A stretch of 13,400 nt of DNA. Origin: Candidatus Zipacnadia bacterium. GTDB lineage: Bacteria; Armatimonadota; Zipacnadia; Zipacnadales; Zipacnadaceae. The position numbers and the translations under genes were made by a program. Positions within the stretch are counted from its first letter, which is position 1; each line of letters begins with the position of its first letter. This document shows, piece after piece, positions 7,453-13,400 of the stretch. The stretch is taken from NCBI GenBank assembly GCA_029821415.1, contig JALGTJ010000081.1, positions 1 through 13,400 of the forward strand. Reading direction: 5' to 3'. The notes under the pieces are model-generated. The model was given only the letters and a program-made list of their open reading frames with translations, made no database searches and was not told the DNA's origin.

Positions 7453-9879
7453 CTACGGAGACACAACACTGTGCTCGACCAACTCAAAGGTCACTTCGCC
7501 CTCTCGGTAGTCAGCCTGAATATCGCCCTGGGCTTTCTCGCCCCAGCTCAGAACACGCTCAGCCAGAGGATCTTCAATGATCCTACGAATAGCTCGACGC
7601 AAGGGGCGCGCGCCCATACTCGGATCATAGCCCTCTTCTACCAGATGGTTGCGCAGTTCGTCAGAGATGGTCAGCGTCAGACCACGGTCAGCCAACTGTT
7701 CGCGGATATTACGCAGCTCCAGGTCAATGATTTGATCGATCTGCTCACGCATCAGCGAGCGGAAGACAACAATGTCGTCGACGCGGTTGAGAAACTCCGG
7801 GCTGAAGGTTTTGCGGAGCTCTTCTATGACCTTTTTCTTCATCCGTTCGTATCCACGGTCTTGCTCCGCAACCGTCGGCTCCTCAGCAGCAGCAGCGAAA
7901 CCCATCTTGCTGGTCTCAGTGATCATCCGTGCCCCGACGTTGCTCGTCATGATGATGACCGCATTCTTGAAGTCAACCACCCGTCCCTGAGCGTCAGTAA
8001 GACGCCCATCTTCCATTATCTGCAGTAGGATGCTGAAGACTTCGGGATGAGCCTTCTCAATCTCGTCAAACAGCACCACGCAGTAGGGGCGCCGTCGCAC
8101 CTGCTCCGTTAGCTGGCCGCTCTCTTCGTAACCAACATAGCCTGGCGGCGCACCAGTCAAGCGGGAAACAGCAAACCTCTCCATGTACTCGCTCATGTCA
8201 ATGCGAATGAGCGCATCCTCATCGCCAAAGAGGAATCGGGCCAAGACCCGTGCCAGCAGTGTCTTACCAACGCCAGTCGGTCCCAGGAAGATAAATGAAC
8301 CAGTTGGCCGACGGGGGTCCTTAATACCCGCCCGCGCCCGGCGCACTGCCCGAGCCACGGTACTTACTGCCTCGTCCTGACCGACTACATCTTCGTGGAT
8401 AGCCTCCTCCATGTCCAGCAGCCTCTCTGATTCCTCCTGAGTCAGCGAGGCCACCGGGATACCCGTCCAGGTTGAGACCACCTGGCCGACGTCCTCACGG
8501 TAGACGTGAGGCACCTCCTCTGCGCCCTCGGCCTGTTCGTCGGTTACCTCTGCGTAATCTGCTCCCAGCTCTTCATAGTCCGTCGCCACACTATCTGCCT
8601 CTGATTCCATCTCGGACAGACCATGGGTAAGAGCTTCGACGCTCGTGGTCATCTTATACTGACGCAGTTTTACCCGAGAACCTGACTCATCGATGAGATC
8701 AATAGCTTTATCAGGTTGAGCACGGTCAGGGATATACCGATTAGAGAGTTGTACCGCGGCCTCCAGAGCATCAGGCATATAGCAGACCCGATGGAAGTCC
8801 TCGTAGCGACCCTTGATGCCCTCCAGAATCTGCATCGTTTGCTCATCGGTAGGCTCACGAATAGTAATGGGCTGGAAACGACGCTCCAGTGACGGAGTCT
8901 TCTCGATATACTTACGGTATTCATCCAGCGTACTGGCGCCAATACACTGCAGCTCGCCGCGCGCCAGAGCAGGCTTGAGAATATTGGAAGCGTCCATAGC
9001 CCCTTCAGCGGCACCAGTACCCACCATCGCATGCAGCTCATCGAGAAAGACAATAATCTGGCCCTCGGAGTCGCGAATTTCTTCCATAACCCGCTTCATT
9101 CGCTCTTCAAATTCTCCGCGATACTTGGTGCCAGCCACCAGACTGGCCAGATCCAATGCCACCAGCCGTCGGCCCTTCAGCAGGTCAGGAACTTCGTCGT
9201 GAACAATACGTTGCGCCAAACCTTCAACAATAGCAGTCTTCCCCACACCAGCGTCGCCAATAAGAGCAGGATTGTTCTTGGTCCGCCGACACAGCACCTG
9301 CATAATCCGCTCAATCTCGGGCTCACGGCCAATAACTGGATCCAGCTTGCCGCGGCGCGCCAGTTCGGTAAGGTCGCGACTAAACTGATCAAGGTGAGGT
9401 GTCTTGGACTTACGAGCTTCCGCAACGCTACCCGATTCGCTGTCAGACAGTTCGCGTATCATTCGCCGCATCTGGCGAAGCTCCAGCCCATAGCGCTGCA
9501 ATGCGCGATAGGCAGGGCCCTTACCCAGGCGCAGCAACCCCAGCAACAAGTGCTCAGTACCGATGTGGGCGTCGCCCAGATGCCGCGCTTCTGCATAAGC
9601 CAATTGCAGAACTTGGGTAGCATCAGGAGTGAAGGAAAGCTCCCTGTTGGTCTCTTCAACCGTCCCTGTCTCCATGCGCTCCTCCAAGTCGGTGCGAAGT
9701 CTATCTAGGTCCACACCCGCCATCTCCAGCGCCTCCACGGCCACGCCATCGCCAAGACGCAACAGCCCCATCAGCAGATGTTCGGTGCTTATCAATTGTA
9801 CTCGGCTGCGCTGTGCCTCAGTATGCGCCAGTAGCACAACGCGACGCGCCCGAGGAGTGAATCTCTGCCACAATTCCAT
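7453..9879 (-). CDS. clpC: ClpC-type AAA+ unfoldase with atypical middle domain
   Basis: This Hsp100 ATPase unfolds proteins and feeds them to ClpP, which is not encoded here. It has 808 residues, close to the usual 810-850. Two Clp-N repeats span about 1-145. D1 has Walker A GDAGVGKT (208-215), Walker B VFLDE (277-281) and a KYRGEFEER pore region (252-260). D2 has Walker A GPTGVGKT (533-540), Walker B LFDE (603-606), the GYVG pore loop (580-583) and sensor-2 GARPLRR (756-762). MGF at 659-661 fits the ClpP-docking (I/L/V/M)GF loop, which separates it from ClpB. The middle region (about 408-460) is short, acidic and lacks the EFEKAASLRD-like UVR motif of Bacillus ClpC. ATG 9879 has AGGAGGA (9889-9895) 9 nt upstream. 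There are no ctsR, mcsA or mcsB neighbours. No CIRCE or CtsR box was seen upstream, but a 5-4-5 palindrome is present at 9931-9944. Confidence 0.96.
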   Translation of the reverse strand: MELWQRFTPRARRVVLLAHTEAQRSRVQLISTEHLLMGLLRLGDGVAVEALEMAGVDLDRLRTDLEERMETGTVEETNRELSFTPDATQVLQLAYAEARHLGDAHIGTEHLLLGLLRLGKGPAYRALQRYGLELRQMRRMIRELSDSESGSVAEARKSKTPHLDQFSRDLTELARRGKLDPVIGREPEIERIMQVLCRRTKNNPALIGDAGVGKTAIVEGLAQRIVHDEVPDLLKGRRLVALDLASLVAGTKYRGEFEERMKRVMEEIRDSEGQIIVFLDELHAMVGTGAAEGAMDASNILKPALARGELQCIGASTLDEYRKYIEKTPSLERRFQPITIREPTDEQTMQILEGIKGRYEDFHRVCYMPDALEAAVQLSNRYIPDRAQPDKAIDLIDESGSRVKLRQYKMTTSVEALTHGLSEMESEADSVATDYEELGADYAEVTDEQAEGAEEVPHVYREDVGQVVSTWTGIPVASLTQEESERLLDMEEAIHEDVVGQDEAVSTVARAVRRARAGIKDPRRPTGSFIFLGPTGVGKTLLARVLARFLFGDEDALIRIDMSEYMERFAVSRLTGAPPGYVGYEESGQLTEQVRRRPYCVVLFDEIEKAHPEVFSILLQIMEDGRLTDAQGRVVDFKNAVIIMTSNVGARMITETSKMGFAAAAEEPTVAEQDRGYERMKKKVIEELRKTFSPEFLNRVDDIVVFRSLMREQIDQIIDLELRNIREQLADRGLTLTISDELRNHLVEEGYDPSMGARPLRRAIRRIIEDPLAERVLSWGEKAQGDIQADYREGEVTFELVEHSVVSP

Positions 9880-9930
9880 ATTTCGTCTTCCTCCTGCAGT
9901 ATCAAGAGGCGATTGTCTATCCCCAATATA

Positions 9931-9944
9931 CGTCTATTAAGACG
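9931..9944. repeat. Perfect palindrome in the clpC upstream region, possible operator
   Basis: CGTCT (9931-9935) and AGACG (9940-9944) are perfect inverted repeats around ATTA, centred about 58 nt before the clpC start codon. On the coding strand a TATATT follows directly downstream and could be a -10 element, but no matching -35 was found. The site resembles neither CIRCE, the CtsR box nor HAIR. A role as operator is inference. Confidence 0.35.
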
Positions 9945-10073
9945 CCTTAGTACTGCCAAATGTTTCCCTGTGTTTGCTCTGCTTGTATTTATATCGGCTT
10001 ACGGCCGGCCTGAGGTAATTCGCCAACCTGGTTGATCCGATTCAGCATATAGCCCACCCAATCCGACTTGAGC

Positions 10074-10952
10074 CTACTCGTAAATCGGAAGGCCTTCGCT
10101 CCAAGTCAATTCGCGGAATCTCGCCCGTAGCTCCCCTGTTAGTTGACCGGGCTTGCCATCACCAATAGGGCGGCCGTCCACCCTTACCACCGGCACTATC
10201 TCGGCAGCAGTACCAGTCAGGAACACTTCCTGAGCGTTGTAAACCTCCAACAGACGGAACAGCTCTTCGTGGGTCTCGATACCCATCTCGGCCAACAGTT
10301 CAATTACTACTTGCCGCGTGATGCCCCTGAGATTGCCTATGGAAATGGGTGGAGTGATTACATGGTCGTCCCGGGCTAGGAATATGTTGTCCCCGGTACA
10401 CTCCGCGACATATCCGTCACTGCTAAGCATTATCCCCTCTGGCACACCTGCCCGCGCTGTCTCTATCTTGGCCAAAATGTTGTTGAGGTAGTTGAGGCTC
10501 TTTATAGCCGGATCCAGAGCATCCGGTGAGTTGCGCCGCGTGGCACACGTTATGACCTCCAGGCCATTCTCGTAGTATTCCTCCGGATATAACTCAATGC
10601 AATCAGCAATTATGAAGACCGTCGGTTTTGGGCACTTGCGGGGGTCCAACCCCAAGTCGCCGCGCCCACGGGTGACGACCAGGCGGATATAGCCATCGCT
10701 CAACTTGTTGGCACGACAGGTTTCCAGAGTCGCCTCAGTCAGTTCCTCCATGGTCAGCGGCACACTGAGCATTATCGCCGCCGCTGAATCATACAGCCGC
10801 TCCAGATGCTGCTGAAGGCGAAAAACCCGGCCGTTGTAAACACGAATTCCCTCAAAAACCCCGTCTCCGTACAGAACTCCATGATCAAAGACCGAAACCT
10901 TAGCCTCGGCTTCCGGCACCAGCTCGCCATTTAAGTATACCAATAGCGACAT
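10074..10952 (-). CDS. ilvE: Branched-chain amino acid aminotransferase
   Basis: This fold-type IV PLP enzyme exchanges the amino group between glutamate and the keto acids of valine, leucine and isoleucine; it acts in the cytoplasm at the last step of their synthesis. Numbered from the ATG at 10952, the protein is 292 residues. The PLP lysine is K151 in AIKSLNYLNN, E184 in ECTGDNIF should hold the pyridine nitrogen, and TGTAAEIVPV (246-255) is the phosphate-binding and substrate loop. The start VYLNGELVP followed by FDHGVLYGDGVFEG is typical of IlvE. An in-frame TTG two codons upstream is rejected because the AGGTGG site (10960-10965) lies 7 nt from the ATG but only 1 nt from the TTG. D-amino acid transaminase and 4-amino-4-deoxychorismate lyase share the fold, but the motifs fit IlvE better. 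A promoter is visible at 11053-11082, and no T-box was seen in its leader. Confidence 0.92.
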   Translation of the reverse strand: MSLLVYLNGELVPEAEAKVSVFDHGVLYGDGVFEGIRVYNGRVFRLQQHLERLYDSAAAIMLSVPLTMEELTEATLETCRANKLSDGYIRLVVTRGRGDLGLDPRKCPKPTVFIIADCIELYPEEYYENGLEVITCATRRNSPDALDPAIKSLNYLNNILAKIETARAGVPEGIMLSSDGYVAECTGDNIFLARDDHVITPPISIGNLRGITRQVVIELLAEMGIETHEELFRLLEVYNAQEVFLTGTAAEIVPVVRVDGRPIGDGKPGQLTGELRARFRELTWSEGLPIYE

Positions 10953-11052
10953 TAACAACCCACCTTTGCAGAAAACTTATCCATTAGCACACCCCTTCTC
11001 AGCTTGTGGCCAGATGTTCAGACCAAATGCTGGGACAGACGCTCTTTATGAG

Positions 11053-11082
11053 AGTATACCACAACCAGGGGCCATCATTCAA
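11053..11082 (-). promoter_or_regulatory. Predicted promoter of ilvE
   Basis: On the minus strand TTGAAT (11082-11077) and TATACT (11058-11053) are separated by 18 bp. Initiation near 11046 would give a leader of about 94 nt before the ilvE ATG. This indicates that ilvE has its own promoter and is not only read through from the oxidoreductase/isomerase operon. Confidence 0.55.
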
Positions 11083-11119
11083 TCAATTACCCACCACACC
11101 ACACGCCGGTGCACCAGCC

Positions 11120-12043
11120 TCACCCCTTCATAAATCCCTCGTCAGCATTCATCAGGCTGTCTTCGTGCTCAATGCTGAGCACACCGTCGTAACCACACAT
11201 CCGCAAGGTGCTGACGAGTTGCTTCCAAGTCTCGGCATCGTGGCCATATCCGACGGTACGGAATATCCAGCTACGGTTGATCTCGTCGCCGTAGTGCTTG
11301 GTGTCCAACACACCGTTGATCCGAGCATTCCACGGGTAGACGCGTGAATCCTTGGCGTGGAAGTGCTTAATCACCTCACCGTGCTGTTGCAGCCAGCGGA
11401 CCGCTGCCGACGGATCGATGCCCTGCCAGAAGAGGTGGCTGGGGTCAAAATTGGCGCAGATACGGTCACCGTGCTCCCCGCAGGCCTCGCGCAACTTGAT
11501 CAGTGTCTCGGGATTGTACACCAGGAAGTTGGGATGCATCTCCAGGCAAATGTACACGCCCATCTCGGCAGCATATTCCGCCTCCTGCCGCCAATACGGA
11601 ATCGCCACCTCATTCCATTGATACTCCAGGGCCTCCAGATGATCCTCCGGCCAAGGCGCAACCACCCAGTTAGGCACGCGGTCATTGGGGCCACCGCCGG
11701 GCAGCCCCGAGAAGTTGTTGACGCATTCAATGCCCAGACTTCCCGCTAACTTCATCGTCGCCCGGCAAGTCTCATGATGGGCCTGGGCAATCTCCTTGTT
11801 GGGATGGAGCGGATTGCCGTGACAGCTCAGTGCGGAAAGCTCCAGCCCCCGACTTTCAATGGCCTCCATAAACGCCCGTCGCTTGCTCTCTGACTCGTTA
11901 AGCTCATGCGGGTCGCAGTGGGCATTCCCTGGATAGTTACCCGTGCCGATTTCCACCGCCTCACAACCGGCCTCAGCAAACCAGTCCAAGGCCTGCTCCA
12001 ATGGCAGATTGCCCTTGGGTGCTGTCAACGCTCCGATTTTCAT
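11120..12043 (-). CDS. Sugar phosphate isomerase/epimerase-like TIM barrel protein
   Basis: This 307-residue protein is of the xylose isomerase-like TIM-barrel group (AP endonuclease 2 fold, COG1082), which includes inosose dehydratases, hydroxypyruvate isomerases and 3-keto-sugar isomerases. The metal-binding set is readable: E168 (CLEMHPN), D200 and H203 (NFDPSHLFWQG), H227/H229 (KHFHAKD) and E292 (SIEHED). The strand-1 motif EAVEIGTGNYPG (28-39) and CHGNPLHP (74-81) are typical of the group. The start at 12043 is chosen because GGAGG lies 8 nt upstream. The longer in-frame reading to 12229 would overlap the oxidoreductase gene and begins with low-complexity basic sequence. It lies 67 nt after that gene and is probably its operon partner. 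Such pairs degrade sugars or inositols through keto intermediates; the substrate cannot be inferred here. A weak hairpin (11105-11118) after the stop has no T-run. Confidence 0.9.
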   Translation of the reverse strand: MKIGALTAPKGNLPLEQALDWFAEAGCEAVEIGTGNYPGNAHCDPHELNESESKRRAFMEAIESRGLELSALSCHGNPLHPNKEIAQAHHETCRATMKLAGSLGIECVNNFSGLPGGGPNDRVPNWVVAPWPEDHLEALEYQWNEVAIPYWRQEAEYAAEMGVYICLEMHPNFLVYNPETLIKLREACGEHGDRICANFDPSHLFWQGIDPSAAVRWLQQHGEVIKHFHAKDSRVYPWNARINGVLDTKHYGDEINRSWIFRTVGYGHDAETWKQLVSTLRMCGYDGVLSIEHEDSLMNADEGFMKG

Positions 12044-12110
12044 AGACCTGTCCTCCTTCTCAGTTTTCAGCCTGCTTCCGAACGGCTTCCTCTCCAGCCG
12101 GCCAGTACAT

Positions 12111-13292
12111 TCAAGTCTGTTTGACCGGCATCCAGCTCCCTTCGTTAGCAGAATCCTCGCAGGCTTGCAGGACTGCCTGCGTTTTGACTGCATCAGCGAA
12201 AGTGGGGGCCGGGCTTTCGCCAGCCTCAATACCCTTCAGCAGGTCAGCGACCGTGTTAATGAAGGTGTGCTCATAGCCGATAATATGCCCAGGTGGCCAG
12301 TACCGGCCACCACCGTCTGGCACCCCCATAAAGGGATGGACGTTCTCGGTAGCCTGAATGACCCGAAAGCCCTGTTGACCGTCGGGGTCGGCGCAATCGT
12401 AGTATTCCAGTTCATTCATCCGTTCGAGATTGAACCGCAGACTACCCTCCGAGCCGTTGATCTCAAAGAAATTGTAGTTGCGGTGACCAGGGGCGAAGCG
12501 GGTGGCCTCCATAGTTCCCAGAGCACCGTTGGCGAACCGCGCCAATGCCACTACTCCGTCGTCCACATCCACCTTGACCTTCTCACCATGGGCAGCCGTA
12601 GCCCCCAGCGCGGCATCAATGCCGCCCAGCGGCGGACGTTCTTCCACAAAGGTCTCCATATCGCAGCAGACCCGCTCAATGTCTCCGACCAGCCATAGGG
12701 CCAGATCAATGCTGTGCGCCAGCAGATCCCCTAGCGCACCCGAACCGGCAATCGCCTTCTGGGTACGCCACACCGCCGGGGCCTGTGGGTCCACCAGCCA
12801 ATCCTGCAGATACTGCGAGCGCCAGTGATAGATTTCCCCTATCGCACCGTCGTCAATCATCTGCTTGGCCAGTGAAACTGCCGGGGCCCGCCGATAGTTG
12901 TGACAGATCATATTCACTACTCCCGCCGCCTCTACCGCTTCCTGCGCTTTCTTGGCCTCTGCCAGGCTCATCGCCAGCGGTTTCTCGCAGAAAACATGCT
13001 TGCCGGCCTGGGCTGCCTTAATCGCCATTTCCACGTGCACGTTGTTTGGGGTAGTAATGTCAATTAGGTCAATATCCTCACGCGCTATCAACGCATCAAA
13101 GTCCGTCTCGGTTTCTTCCCACCCCATAACCGCAGCAGCTTGCCTCAGCGGCTCGGGGCTGCGTCCGCATAGCACCTTCAATACCGGCTCACTCTCTATC
13201 TCCGGAAAATAGAAGGGGATCTGGCGGTAGGCATTGCTGTGCGCCCGGCCCATAAACGCGTATCCGACTAATCCGACTCTAATCTCGCCCAT
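12111..13292 (-). CDS. Gfo/Idh/MocA family NAD(P)-dependent oxidoreductase
   Basis: This 393-residue cytoplasmic dehydrogenase acts on a sugar, cyclitol or related alcohol. The N-terminal Rossmann domain begins with GLVGYAFMGRAHSNAY (7-22). The family signature EKPLA (103-107) contains the catalytic lysine K104. The second motif, GDLLAHSIDLALWLVGD (188-204), provides D189, H193 and D196 of the active site. The C-terminal alpha/beta substrate domain runs from about 135 to the end. The length is usual for the family. ATG 13292 is preceded by GGGAGGT 7 nt upstream, which supports this start. It is the first gene of a probable two-gene operon with the isomerase-like gene 67 nt downstream. The upstream region holds a tandem TATTTGGT repeat that could be a regulator site. 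Substrate and physiological direction are unknown. Confidence 0.94.
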   Translation of the reverse strand: MGEIRVGLVGYAFMGRAHSNAYRQIPFYFPEIESEPVLKVLCGRSPEPLRQAAAVMGWEETETDFDALIAREDIDLIDITTPNNVHVEMAIKAAQAGKHVFCEKPLAMSLAEAKKAQEAVEAAGVVNMICHNYRRAPAVSLAKQMIDDGAIGEIYHWRSQYLQDWLVDPQAPAVWRTQKAIAGSGALGDLLAHSIDLALWLVGDIERVCCDMETFVEERPPLGGIDAALGATAAHGEKVKVDVDDGVVALARFANGALGTMEATRFAPGHRNYNFFEINGSEGSLRFNLERMNELEYYDCADPDGQQGFRVIQATENVHPFMGVPDGGGRYWPPGHIIGYEHTFINTVADLLKGIEAGESPAPTFADAVKTQAVLQACEDSANEGSWMPVKQT

Positions 13293-13354
13293 CGTGATTA
13301 CCTCCCTCGCAGCTCATAACCAAACGGTGTCAAACCTCTTTACTTGTCAACCAC

Positions 13355-13371
13355 TATTTGGTATATTTGGT
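13355..13371. repeat. Tandem octamer upstream of the oxidoreductase operon
   Basis: TATTTGGT occurs twice (13355-13362 and 13364-13371), one base apart, about 63-79 nt upstream of the oxidoreductase ATG. Next to it, TTGACA occurs twice on the minus strand (13350-13345 and 13333-13328), but neither has a good -10 at normal spacing. It may be a repressor or activator site for the catabolic operon. This is based only on repetition and position. Confidence 0.35.
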
Positions 13372-13400
13372 CGCGCGGCGGAATAATCCTTCCCGGAATG

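Noticed and set aside
7306..8028. Long open frame on the plus strand (240 codons)
   Set aside because: It lies mostly antisense to clpC, has no family-like motifs, and the minus-strand reading is a complete AAA+ protein with a ribosome site and terminator.
9031..9708. Plus-strand open frame of 225 codons
   Set aside because: Antisense to the clpC N-terminal and D1 coding region; composition looks like a mirror of coding sequence and there is no ribosome site.
9880..10073. CIRCE, CtsR or HAIR operator upstream of clpC
   Set aside because: None of the consensus half-sites (TTAGCACTC, tandem GGTCAAA, or CTTGAGT with ACTCAAG) is present in correct arrangement; only a CTTGAG half-site near 10067 occurs.
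11105..11118. Hairpin after the isomerase gene as a terminator
   Set aside because: The stem is only 5 bp with a wobble pair, and no T-run follows on the minus strand.
10953..11119. T-box or other riboswitch in the ilvE leader
   Set aside because: No GGGTGGTACC-like core, no antiterminator/terminator pair and no T-rich terminator were seen in the leader of about 94 nt.
12044..12229. N-terminal extension of the isomerase-like gene
   Set aside because: The extension overlaps the oxidoreductase gene and lacks a ribosome site, while ATG 12043 has a strong GGAGG.
11943..12698. Plus-strand open frame of 251 codons
   Set aside because: It covers the junction of two well-supported minus-strand enzyme genes and shows no protein-family signature.
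1..13400. Mobile element, CRISPR array, tRNA or defence system
   Set aside because: No transposase or integrase, no terminal inverted repeats, no regularly spaced repeats, no tRNA cloverleaf and no recognised defence domain were found on either strand.

Overview
This is a gene-dense bacterial chromosomal window of moderately high GC with ordinary bacterial signals: GGAGG-type ribosome binding sites, sigma70-like promoters and factor-independent terminators. The valyl-tRNA synthetase gene sits behind a transcription-attenuating T-box leader. T-boxes are typical of Firmicutes and also occur in Chloroflexota, Deinococcota and some candidate phyla. ClpC stands alone instead of lying in a ctsR-mcsA-mcsB-clpC operon, and a paired Gfo/Idh/MocA oxidoreductase and TIM-barrel isomerase is present. 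Together these fit a non-Firmicutes lineage such as Chloroflexota or Armatimonadota better than a Bacillus-type genome. That placement is an inference of low certainty.

Layout, left to right. Positions 1-84 hold the 3' end of the T-box leader: an antiterminator with a UGGU bulge and a mutually exclusive terminator. It controls valS (191-2851, +). A four-helix membrane protein of unknown function follows (2902-3393, +). A good promoter (3458-3486) and a leader of about 165 nt then lead to a soluble histidine kinase with no sensor domain (3657-4502, +). From there to the right edge every gene is on the minus strand. In transcription order these are: a Gfo/Idh/MocA oxidoreductase (13292-12111) and a sugar-phosphate isomerase/epimerase-like TIM barrel (12043-11120), probably one operon; ilvE (10952-10074) with its own promoter; clpC (9879-7453), ending in a strong hairpin terminator; and a polyprenol-phosphate-sugar-type glycosyltransferase split by a frameshift (7323-5816), followed after 34 nt by a flavin-dependent oxidoreductase of the amine oxidase/protoporphyrinogen oxidase type (5781-4516). 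The oxidoreductase and the kinase converge tail to tail with 13 nt between their stop codons.

How the genes work together. valS and ilvE both serve valine metabolism, but only valS shows T-box control here. The glycosyltransferase and flavoprotein look like a small envelope or lipid-linked sugar unit, now probably inactive or carrying a sequence error in its first gene. The oxidoreductase and isomerase pair looks like a sugar or cyclitol catabolic module of unknown substrate. ClpC is a general proteolysis unfoldase, with an atypical middle domain.

I found no evidence of a new defence, mobile or RNA-based system. The points most worth a second look are the ClpC middle domain without its usual UVR-like motif, the glycosyltransferase frameshift, and the putative operator repeats upstream of clpC and of the oxidoreductase operon.
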